Assembly: GCA_025360395.1 (NCBI GenBank)
Contig: JANYCH010000355.1
Span: 1-6,347 of the forward strand
Direction: 5' to 3'
From: Cytophagales bacterium
GTDB lineage: Bacteria; Bacteroidota; Bacteroidia; Cytophagales; UBA9547
DNA: 6,347 nt
Each line of letters begins with the position of its first letter. Position 1 is the stretch's first letter. The notes under the pieces were generated by a model, which saw only the letters and a program-made list of their open reading frames with translations, was not told the origin of the DNA and did no database searches. Of this stretch, positions 1-6,347 are shown in pieces. A program made the position numbers and the translations under genes.

Positions 1-543
1 ATGAAGATAACAATAAAAACTTTTCATTTACTAAGGACGTCTACATCCGATAGCTTCATTTATACTGAAAATATATAATCAGGGTTTTATATGAAGCGTC
101 AAAAATACAATCCTTTCTTCATTAAGGCTGAACTTAATTATTGCTTACCTGCCTAGAACAAACCTCATTCATGTTTGTATAATAGAACTATTAACCTTTC
201 TATTTACATTAAATTGCTTAAAAGCAACTACTTTACCAATTGCCTACAACATAAAAGTTTTCAGATTTTCGTTGATATAATACATTTGCGAATTGGCCTT
301 AAGTAACCTGCCCATAAGAAATTACCAATCCAGCCGACTAAATGAATCCCATAGTATTAGAATAATTTCCAAATTAATAAATGAGAATTATTTAAATGTC
401 ACATCAAATACAACATGTTATTTTTCAGTGATTTGGTAAGGTGAATTCTATTTTACTTCTAAATTGACAATAAGAGAACTCCAAATCCGTTCTTTATTTG
501 ATCAATCTTTGAACAGCTGAGAAGCATTTCCGTATAAGATATT
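1..543. other. AT-rich intergenic region, no convincing gene
   Basis: This stretch is AT-rich and broken by stop codons in all frames; I see no tRNA, rRNA, riboswitch or strong terminator. At the left edge two plus-strand frames stay open briefly, ending in TAA at 76-78 and TAG at 51-53, so either could be the last codons of an upstream gene. A minus-strand ATG at 27-25 opens a frame that runs off the left edge and could equally be the start of a divergent gene; the sequence does not decide between these. Two octamers fit the Bacteroidota -7 promoter consensus TAnnTTTG: TACATTTG at 281-288 (plus) and TATTTTTG at 107-100 (minus). Neither has a clear -33 TTG at the usual spacing. Two short inverted repeats (158-178 and 214-227) are too weak to call. 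Confidence 0.6.
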
Positions 544-1068
544 ATGAATTCAAATTATAAAGGTCGTATCAATAATATGAATTCAGAACTTTTAAAGTCA
601 ATTAACAATCCTTTCAGGTTTGCATTGTTTCTGCTTGCCAAGTTGCCCATTGGTTTTTTAGCGGGGCTAAGGTTGTTGGAAGCTACTCCGGAACAGGCTG
701 TTGTTTGCATCAAGTATAAATATATAACCAAGAACCCTTTTCATTCCATATATTTTGCCTGCCTCGCCATGGCTGCAGAACTCGCCTCAGGAACATTAGG
801 ATTAATATATTCCATGGGGCTTTTCCCTGAAGTCTCAATGCTGGTAGTCCATATGGAAGCAGATTTTGTAAAAAAAGGAAAGGGTAAAGTTTTTTTTACA
901 TGCACAGATGGTGAGATCCTGGGTATTGCTGCAAATGAAACCCGTGCAACTGGTGAACCAAGAACTGTTGTTTCAACCAGTATCGGGAGGGATATAAATG
1001 GCTGTGAAATTGCCAGATTTAAAATTACCTGGTCTTTTAAGGCTAAATTAGTTAAGCCTCGTTGTTAA
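544..1068 (+). CDS. DUF4442 domain protein, hot-dog fold (thioesterase-like)
   Basis: This encodes a 174-residue protein that I recognise as DUF4442-type, a family related to hot-dog-fold acyl-CoA thioesterases such as PaaI. Its substrate is not known and cannot be read from the sequence. The recognisable parts are an N-terminal amphipathic segment NPFRFALFLLAKLP (residues 22-35), a first strand around residues 51-60, and the most conserved block, TKNPF at 62-66 followed by the helix YFACLAMAAELASG (70-83). That helix corresponds to the long central hot-dog helix; Asn64 and Glu79 are polar candidates for the active-site region. Strands follow at about 98-109, 114-121 and 141-166. There is no signal peptide, so it is probably cytoplasmic. 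The start is uncertain: ATG at 544 or ATG at 577 (codon 12), both followed by AATTCA; the conserved region starts after both. Its 3' end overlaps the convergent kinase gene by 17 bp, and it is not part of that operon. Confidence 0.8.
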   Translation: MNSNYKGRINNMNSELLKSINNPFRFALFLLAKLPIGFLAGLRLLEATPEQAVVCIKYKYITKNPFHSIYFACLAMAAELASGTLGLIYSMGLFPEVSMLVVHMEADFVKKGKGKVFFTCTDGEILGIAANETRATGEPRTVVSTSIGRDINGCEIARFKITWSFKAKLVKPRC

Positions 1069-2290
1069 GTATGACTTTATTAGACTTTGACAGTTTGGCA
1101 TTTTTAAAGTACACCTTAAAAGTAGTCCCTACATTTAATTCGCTTTCTACTTCAATCTTTCCACCATTATTTTCAATTATCCTTTTAACTATGTATAATC
1201 CTATACCAGAACCTTCTACATGGTCATGAAGCCTTTTGAACATGCCAAAAAGTTTATTTTTATAAGCTGGGTTGATTCCCAAACCATTGTCAGATACTGT
1301 TAAAACAGTGTATCCTGAAACTACTTTTGTGGAAACATTCACCTGAGGCATGCGTTCTGGTGAAGAATATTTCACAGCATTTGAAATTAAATTATAAAGA
1401 ATACTTCTCATATTCTTGCTGGAAAATTTAAGCTCCTCTACTTCAAGGTCAATGTTAATCTGGGCTTTAAATCTTTCAATAACTGATTTTATATCAAGCT
1501 TAATTTCATCAATTAAGGATTTCAGGTGAACTACCTGTATATCGTCTGAATTTTCTTTCTGAACCTTGCTGATCTCAGTAAGATCATTCAGTGTATTTTT
1601 GAATTTTTGGATAGAAGCTGTTGTCATCTGCCTGATCTTTTCAAATTCAGGGTTATCATCATCTATTTCCAGAAATAAGGCAGTAATCAACCCTTCAATA
1701 TTTGATATAGGGGCCTTTAAGTCGTGAGAAGCGGTATAAATGAAATTATCAAGGTCGTTGTTTACCTTGCTCAATTCTTTGTTATTAGCTTCCAGTTCCT
1801 TATTTTTTCTTGATAGTTCTTCTGTTCTTGTCCTTACCCGGTCTTCCAACTCATTGTTGATCATCAGAAGCTTTCTTTCCTGGATCCTTAATTGGTTATT
1901 TTTCCTGTACAGATCAACGAATACACCTACTTTAGCCCTGAGCAGATCGGCATTAATAGGTTTGTAAATGTAATCAACAGCCCCGGTCTGATATCCTTTA
2001 AAAGCGTTATTATCATTGTTATTGGCAGTAATGAAAATGATTGGGATATTTTTAAGTTTATCTCTTTCGTAAATCAGGGCAGCAGTTTCAAAGCCATTCA
2101 GGTTTGGCATATGTACGTCCATGAGAATCAATGTGAAGTCGATCTCTGTTAGTAATATTTTTAGGGCTGCCTGTCCTGAGTTAGCTTTTCGAAAAGTATA
2201 ACCGTCCCTTTCGAGGATAACCTGGATAGATACCAGATTATCTTCGCGGTCATCAACAAGTAATATTTTAATTTCAGAAGAATCTGTCAT
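1052..2290 (-). CDS. Receiver-histidine kinase fusion (response regulator/sensor kinase)
   Basis: This 412-residue protein is a soluble kinase with a receiver domain at its N-terminus. The receiver (about 7-125) has the acidic pair Asp13-Asp14, the phospho-acceptor Asp58 in LMDVHMP, Thr88, and Lys110-Pro111, so it should be phosphorylatable. A charged coiled coil (about 128-182) leads to a HisKA domain with His189 in ASHDLKAP. The HATPase_c domain (about 285-397) has the N box (Asn300, Asn304 in NLISNAVKY), the G1 box DNGLGI at 334-339, an F box LFGMFKRL, the G2 box GSGIGLYIV at 360-368 and a GTTF G3 motif. No transmembrane segment, signal peptide, Hpt or DNA-binding domain is present. ATG at 2290 is chosen because it sits just before the receiver and 19 bp after the upstream kinase stop codon; no strong ribosome-binding site is seen. 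Phosphorylation of the receiver by the upstream kinase, controlling this kinase core, is an inference from order and spacing. Confidence 0.93.
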   Translation of the reverse strand: MTDSSEIKILLVDDREDNLVSIQVILERDGYTFRKANSGQAALKILLTEIDFTLILMDVHMPNLNGFETAALIYERDKLKNIPIIFITANNNDNNAFKGYQTGAVDYIYKPINADLLRAKVGVFVDLYRKNNQLRIQERKLLMINNELEDRVRTRTEELSRKNKELEANNKELSKVNNDLDNFIYTASHDLKAPISNIEGLITALFLEIDDDNPEFEKIRQMTTASIQKFKNTLNDLTEISKVQKENSDDIQVVHLKSLIDEIKLDIKSVIERFKAQINIDLEVEELKFSSKNMRSILYNLISNAVKYSSPERMPQVNVSTKVVSGYTVLTVSDNGLGINPAYKNKLFGMFKRLHDHVEGSGIGLYIVKRIIENNGGKIEVESELNVGTTFKVYFKNAKLSKSNKVILNNEA

Positions 2291-2309
2291 TTTGCTTTTA
2301 AAGGGAGTT

Positions 2310-5300
2310 CTATTTATAAATCCAGATTCTCATTAATGACATCAACTGGTCGATTTTCACTGGCTTGGTGATGTAATCTGAAGCTCCTGCTTCAATACAT
2401 TTTTGCCTGTCACCCTTCATAGCTTTAGCTGTTACAGCAATTATAGGCAATGTGGTGTTTTTATTCTCCCTTCTTATTTTCTGGGTTGTTTCATAACCAT
2501 CCATTTCAGGCATCATGATATCCATTAACACAAGATCTATTTCCTTAGCAGGGTCATTAAGTATGCTTATGGCTTCTTTACCACTTTCAGCAGTTATTGC
2601 GTTGATATTATAACGCTCAAAAGCAGTGGTAAGGGCAAATAAGTTTCTTACATCATCATCAACAACCAAAATATTTTTTCCTTTCAGTATATCGTCTTTC
2701 AACAATATATTTTCAATAATTTTCTTTTTATCAGCAGGTAATATTGTATGGTTAATGTGAATGTATTTCATAATTTCCTCATACAAAGCATCAAAAGATT
2801 TTACATCTTTCAAAATAATACTATGGGCAATTTTCTTTAATTCTTTGGTTTCTTTTAAGCTAAAGTCTTTGGCAGAATGGATAATAATGGGAGTTAGCTG
2901 AAGTTGTTTTTTGGAATTAATTTCTTTCATTAATTCTTCCAAACCAATATCAGGCAGCATATAATCCAGCACTATACATTCAAACTGCTTTTCTTTCCAA
3001 AGCTTAATTGCTTCTTTCCCTGTATGAACAATCGTGATATTGATATTTGGGTCTTCTGCAAATAGCTTAGCTACCTGGGACGAATCTATCTCATTGTCTT
3101 CAACTAGTAATAATTCCCTGGTTTTTCTGTCATGGAACTCAATTACGTCCTTGTAAAGCTCGTTCAGATCTGAATTCTTAATTGGCTTAAGATTGAAACT
3201 TCTTGCTCCACGACTGTAGGCAAGTGGTTTATTCTCTTCTCCAGAAATTACATGTACTGGAATATGGCGAAGGTTTATGTCGTTTTTGAACAAATCAAGC
3301 ACTCTCCAACCACTCGCGTCAGGCAATCTTACATCTAATGTTACAGCAATTGGACGGTATGTATTTGCGAAGTAAAATACATCACCATAATTTGAAGCAA
3401 CTACAGCTTTGATTCCATATTCATGAGCTTTGTCAATCATAATTTTAACAAATCGGAGATCATCTTCGACTATTAATAAAACCTTATCTTCAGGCATTAC
3501 AGAACTTCTGTCATCGCCGGTTTCATTCACCATTTCTTTCACTACCTCCAATTCAGATGCAACATTTGTTTTAGCGTAAGATTTGGCTGCCAGGATGTTG
3601 TCTAAAACATTACCACTTCCAGCCTGAATCGCTTCCAGGGCTACTAAATTAGCCTCATCAGAAACCATTTCAATAGTTTTTGTTCTCTCACCGGAAATAG
3701 ACAATGGAACAAATAAAGTAAAGGTACTTCCGGAATTAACAGCGCTGTCAAGTTCCAGCGTACCTGAAAGTAGCTCTGCTAATCCACGGCTGATGGATAG
3801 ACCAAGTCCGGTTCCTCCGTATTTACGGCTGGTAGAACCTTCTGCTTGCTGGAATGCTTCAAAAATGATGTTCTGTTTGTCTTTAGGAATTCCGATACCG
3901 GTATCTGATATAGCAAAACCAATAACGGTTTCAGCTTTATCAAGGATGGATCCCCTGGTTTTCCAGTTGCCTTTTACAGCCTTGTATATTCTTAATTTAA
4001 CTTCTCCTTTTTCAGTGAATTTAAAGGCATTGGAAAGAAGGTTTTTCAAAATTTGATTCAGACGCTGTAAGTCAGTCTCAATCATTTCCGGCACAGATTC
4101 TTCTATGTCAATATTAAACCTAAGCTGTTTTGCTTCTGAAATTGGTTTAAAAGTTGTTTCAACAAACGAACTGATCTCTCTGAAACTAACTTTCAATACG
4201 TTGATAGAGATAAATCCTGACTCGATTTTAGAAAGGTCAAGAATATCGTTGATCAGCTGAATTAAGTCATCACCACATGAGTGAATTGTTTTCGCAAAGC
4301 TAACCTGTTTCTGAGTAAGGTTACCTTCATGGTTTTCATACAGCTGCTGCGCCAGGATTAAGAGCGAGTTCAGCGGTGTACGAAGCTCATGCGACATGTT
4401 CGCCAAGAACTCAGATTTGTATTTTGAAGTAAGAGTAAGCTGTTCGGCTTTTTCTTCGAGAGACTTTCTTGCATCCTCGATTTCTTTGTTTTTTTCCTCC
4501 ACTTCTTCTTTTTGTTTCGCAAGGAGTACAGCTTTGTCCTGTAGCTCCTCGTTGGTCCTTCTCAACTCGTCAGCAAGTGATTGTGATTGGGCAAGAAGAT
4601 CTTCAGTTCTTGAGTTGGTTTCGATCGTATTTAACACGATACCAATAGACTCTGTCAACTGCTCAAGGAAGTTTAAGTGAGTATTGGAGAACATATCAAA
4701 TGAAGCAAGCTCAATTACCGCTTTTATCTGATTTTCGAACAATACCGGTAGTACAATCAGATTTTTAGGAGTTGCTTCTCCAAGTCCTGAATTAATTTTT
4801 ATATATCTGTCAGGAATGTTTGTAATGATAATCCTTTCTTTTTCCACAGCACACTGGCCTACAAGTCCTTCACCTAAAGCAAGTTCCTGAGATTCTGAAG
4901 ATTCCTTTTTATAGGCATATGCTGCAAATAGTTTCAGCTTATCCTGCTGTGTCGCTTCATCCTGGGTAAGGATGTAGAAACGTCCCAATTGCGCTGATAC
5001 CACCTGGGCAAGCTCTGAAAGGATACGGCGTGTTACCGTATTCAAATCTTTCTGCCCCTGAAGCATTTGCGTAAACTTCGCCAAGTTGGATTTTAACCAG
5101 TCCTGCTCCTGATTTCGCAGTGTTGTTTCTTTCAGGTTGGCAATCATCTGGTTGATTGTATCTTTCAAGGCTTCCACCTCTCCCTGCGCTTCCACGTTGA
5201 TGGTTCGGGTTAAGTCACCTTTTGTTACCGCGGATGCCACCTCAGAGATGGCACGTACCTGGGTTGTTAAGTTTTCAGCCAGCTGGTTAACATTCTCTGT

Positions 5301-6347
5301 TAAGTTCTTCCATGTTCCTGAGGCTCCAGGCACAAATGCCTGTCCTCCCAGTTTTCCGTCAACCCCAACCTCACGTGCCACAGATGTTACCTGTTCAGCG
5401 AATATGGCAAGCGTATCAATCATCTCGTTGATGGTATCTGTTAACTGAGATACCTCACCGGAAGCGTTAATTGTTAATTTCTGATTAAGATTACCTTTTG
5501 CAACGGCTGTTACAACTTTTGCAATACCACGTACCTGGCCCGTCAAGTTAGACGCCATATGGTTTACTGAGTCAGTTAAGTCTTTCCAGGTTCCTGCAAC
5601 CCCCGGCACATGTGCCTGGCCTCCCAATTTTCCTTCTGTACCCACCTCTCTCGCCACCCTCGTTACCTCAGGGGCAAACGATTTCAGCTGATCCACCATG
5701 GTATTGGTAGTGTTTTTCAAGTCGAGGATCTCTCCTTTTACGTCCACCGTAATGGATTTGGAAAGGTCTCCGGATGCCACCGCTTTTGTTACCTCGGCGA
5801 TGTTACGCACCTGAGATGTTAAGTTTCCAGACATCTGGTTCACAGAGTCCGTTAAGTCTTTCCAGGTTCCTGCTACACCCGGTACGAAGGCCTGTCCACC
5901 AAGCTTTCCTTCAGTACCCACCTCTGTTGCCACCCTAGTTACCTCAGATGCAAAGGCTCGCAGCTGATCCACCATGGTATTAAGGGTTTCTTTCAGCTGA
6001 AGGATTTCTCCCCTTACGTCCACCGTGATTTTTTTGGACATGTCACCATTTGCCACCGCGATCGCAACATCGGCAATGTTCCGTACCTGCGCTGTAAGGT
6101 TACCCGCCATCTGGTTCACAGAGTCAGTTAAGTCCTTCCAAACCCCATCGACCCCTTCCACAGTAGCCTGTCCACCAAGTTTTCCTTCAGAACCCACTTC
6201 TCGGGCAACCCTTGTAACCTCCGAAGAAAAAGAGTTCAACTGATCCACCATCGTGTTGATCGTATTCTTCAATTCTAAAATCTCTCCTTTAACATCCACC
6301 GTAATCTGGCGGCTCAAATCTCCTTTTGCCACGGCTGTTGTTACCTC
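2310..6347 (-). CDS. Multi-HAMP, GAF, triple-receiver hybrid histidine kinase, N-terminus missing
   Basis: The gene is open to the right edge; 1345 residues are visible, ending in TAG. Numbering here takes the Val codon (GTG) at 6332-6330 as 1; that GTG lies inside a repeat and is not the true start. The domains in order are: four full HAMP-type repeats and a half (up to about 400), a GAF sensor domain (about 427-570), a coiled coil (573-640), HisKA with His648 in MSHELRTP, and HATPase_c (about 748-878; N box Asn764/Asn768, G1 DTGIGI at 810-815, G2 GGTGLGLS at 839-846). A low-similarity linker (880-948) leads to three receivers: REC1 (951-1065; Asp957/958, Asp1000, Ser1030, Lys1049), REC2 (1073-1190; Asp1079, Asp1123, Ser1153, Lys1175) and REC3 (1219-1338; Asp1225/1226, Asp1271, Thr1301, Lys1323). 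The kinase core looks active. No Hpt or transmembrane segment is visible; any membrane anchor would be in the missing part. It is probably the first gene of an operon with the receiver-kinase 19 bp downstream. Confidence 0.95.
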   Translation of the reverse strand, partial: EVTTAVAKGDLSRQITVDVKGEILELKNTINTMVDQLNSFSSEVTRVAREVGSEGKLGGQATVEGVDGVWKDLTDSVNQMAGNLTAQVRNIADVAIAVANGDMSKKITVDVRGEILQLKETLNTMVDQLRAFASEVTRVATEVGTEGKLGGQAFVPGVAGTWKDLTDSVNQMSGNLTSQVRNIAEVTKAVASGDLSKSITVDVKGEILDLKNTTNTMVDQLKSFAPEVTRVAREVGTEGKLGGQAHVPGVAGTWKDLTDSVNHMASNLTGQVRGIAKVVTAVAKGNLNQKLTINASGEVSQLTDTINEMIDTLAIFAEQVTSVAREVGVDGKLGGQAFVPGASGTWKNLTENVNQLAENLTTQVRAISEVASAVTKGDLTRTINVEAQGEVEALKDTINQMIANLKETTLRNQEQDWLKSNLAKFTQMLQGQKDLNTVTRRILSELAQVVSAQLGRFYILTQDEATQQDKLKLFAAYAYKKESSESQELALGEGLVGQCAVEKERIIITNIPDRYIKINSGLGEATPKNLIVLPVLFENQIKAVIELASFDMFSNTHLNFLEQLTESIGIVLNTIETNSRTEDLLAQSQSLADELRRTNEELQDKAVLLAKQKEEVEEKNKEIEDARKSLEEKAEQLTLTSKYKSEFLANMSHELRTPLNSLLILAQQLYENHEGNLTQKQVSFAKTIHSCGDDLIQLINDILDLSKIESGFISINVLKVSFREISSFVETTFKPISEAKQLRFNIDIEESVPEMIETDLQRLNQILKNLLSNAFKFTEKGEVKLRIYKAVKGNWKTRGSILDKAETVIGFAISDTGIGIPKDKQNIIFEAFQQAEGSTSRKYGGTGLGLSISRGLAELLSGTLELDSAVNSGSTFTLFVPLSISGERTKTIEMVSDEANLVALEAIQAGSGNVLDNILAAKSYAKTNVASELEVVKEMVNETGDDRSSVMPEDKVLLIVEDDLRFVKIMIDKAHEYGIKAVVASNYGDVFYFANTYRPIAVTLDVRLPDASGWRVLDLFKNDINLRHIPVHVISGEENKPLAYSRGARSFNLKPIKNSDLNELYKDVIEFHDRKTRELLLVEDNEIDSSQVAKLFAEDPNINITIVHTGKEAIKLWKEKQFECIVLDYMLPDIGLEELMKEINSKKQLQLTPIIIHSAKDFSLKETKELKKIAHSIILKDVKSFDALYEEIMKYIHINHTILPADKKKIIENILLKDDILKGKNILVVDDDVRNLFALTTAFERYNINAITAESGKEAISILNDPAKEIDLVLMDIMMPEMDGYETTQKIRRENKNTTLPIIAVTAKAMKGDRQKCIEAGASDYITKPVKIDQLMSLMRIWIYK
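5133..6347 (-). repeat. Tandem 276-bp coding repeats (92-residue HAMP units)
   Basis: Within the large kinase gene a 276-bp unit repeats in frame with an exact 92-residue period. Units lie at 6347-6072, 6071-5796, 5795-5520 and 5519-5244, followed by a half unit at 5243-5133. Each full unit carries a HAMP-like block (AVAxGDLS, then TVDVKGE, LKxTxNTMVDQL) and a second block (EVTRVAREVG, EGKLGGQA, WKDLTDSVN, NLTxQVRxIA). By my hand count units 1 and 2 share about 76% of residues, units 2 and 3 about 78%, and units 3 and 4 about 55%. The array therefore becomes more divergent toward the kinase core. The first visible unit begins at the window edge, so more units may lie beyond it. Such arrays are thought to relay signals as alternating coiled-coil states. 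Confidence 0.9.

Noticed and set aside
158..178. Inverted repeat ACAAAC/GTTTGT as a terminator
   Set aside because: The stem is only 6 bp with a 9-nt loop, AT-rich, and is not followed by a T run on either strand.
214..227. Palindrome TTGCTT-AA-AAGCAA as an operator or hairpin
   Set aside because: It is a short, AT-rich match with no second copy nearby, so chance is the simplest explanation.
276..281. TATAAT hexamers at 74-79, 178-183 and 276-281 as -10 boxes
   Set aside because: No TTGACA lies at proper spacing, the DNA is AT-rich, and the main sigma factor of Bacteroidota uses a different consensus.
504..511. AATCTTTG as the promoter of the DUF4442 gene
   Set aside because: It matches TAnnTTTG at all but the first base, but there is no TTG at the -33 distance; the nearest (464-466) is 37 nt away.
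1740..2152. Plus-strand open frames at 1740-1967 and 1892-2152
   Set aside because: Both are antisense to the receiver and coiled-coil part of the small kinase, overlap each other, and show no recognisable protein motif.
3793..5448. Plus-strand open frames at 3793-4056, 4396-4680 and 5137-5448
   Set aside because: They lie antisense to conserved kinase, coiled-coil and HAMP sequence, and their Ser/Leu-rich or low-complexity products look like by-products of the opposite strand.
6330..6332. GTG as the start codon of the large kinase
   Set aside because: It encodes the Val of the repeated AVAxGDLS motif, and the preceding codons up to the window edge (EVTTA) continue the repeat, so the gene extends beyond 6347.
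5133..6347. 276-bp repeats as a CRISPR array or mobile repeat
   Set aside because: The repeats are in-frame coding DNA with a 92-residue protein period and recognisable HAMP motifs, with no spacers.

Overview
The window looks like a Bacteroidota chromosome, probably from the Cytophagales and relatives. This is an inference from three things: AT-rich DNA, start codons without clear Shine-Dalgarno sequences, and the types of signalling proteins present. No mobile element, RNA gene or CRISPR array was seen.

Layout: positions 1-543 hold no convincing gene. They are AT-rich intergenic DNA, with at most a few codons of a neighbouring gene at the left edge. A small plus-strand gene (544-1068) encodes a DUF4442-type, hot-dog-fold protein. 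It converges with, and overlaps by 17 bp, a minus-strand two-gene signalling cluster that fills the rest of the window. Read in the direction of transcription, the cluster starts with a very large hybrid histidine kinase (6347 down to 2310). Its N-terminus lies beyond the right edge. After a 19-bp gap comes a second, smaller protein with the order receiver then histidine kinase (2290-1052).

The large kinase is the main item. Its visible part has four complete 92-residue HAMP-type repeats and a fifth half repeat, then a GAF domain, a coiled coil, a HisKA/HATPase_c kinase core and three receiver domains in a row. The small protein has its own receiver, a coiled coil and a second complete kinase core. 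The two are very likely co-transcribed and could form one branched phosphorelay. Neither carries a visible Hpt domain or a DNA-binding output domain, so the relay partner and the final output must be encoded elsewhere or in the unseen N-terminus. I found no clearly undescribed system. The points most worth a second look are the long HAMP array, which resembles that of fungal group III (Nik1-type) kinases, and the multi-receiver wiring.
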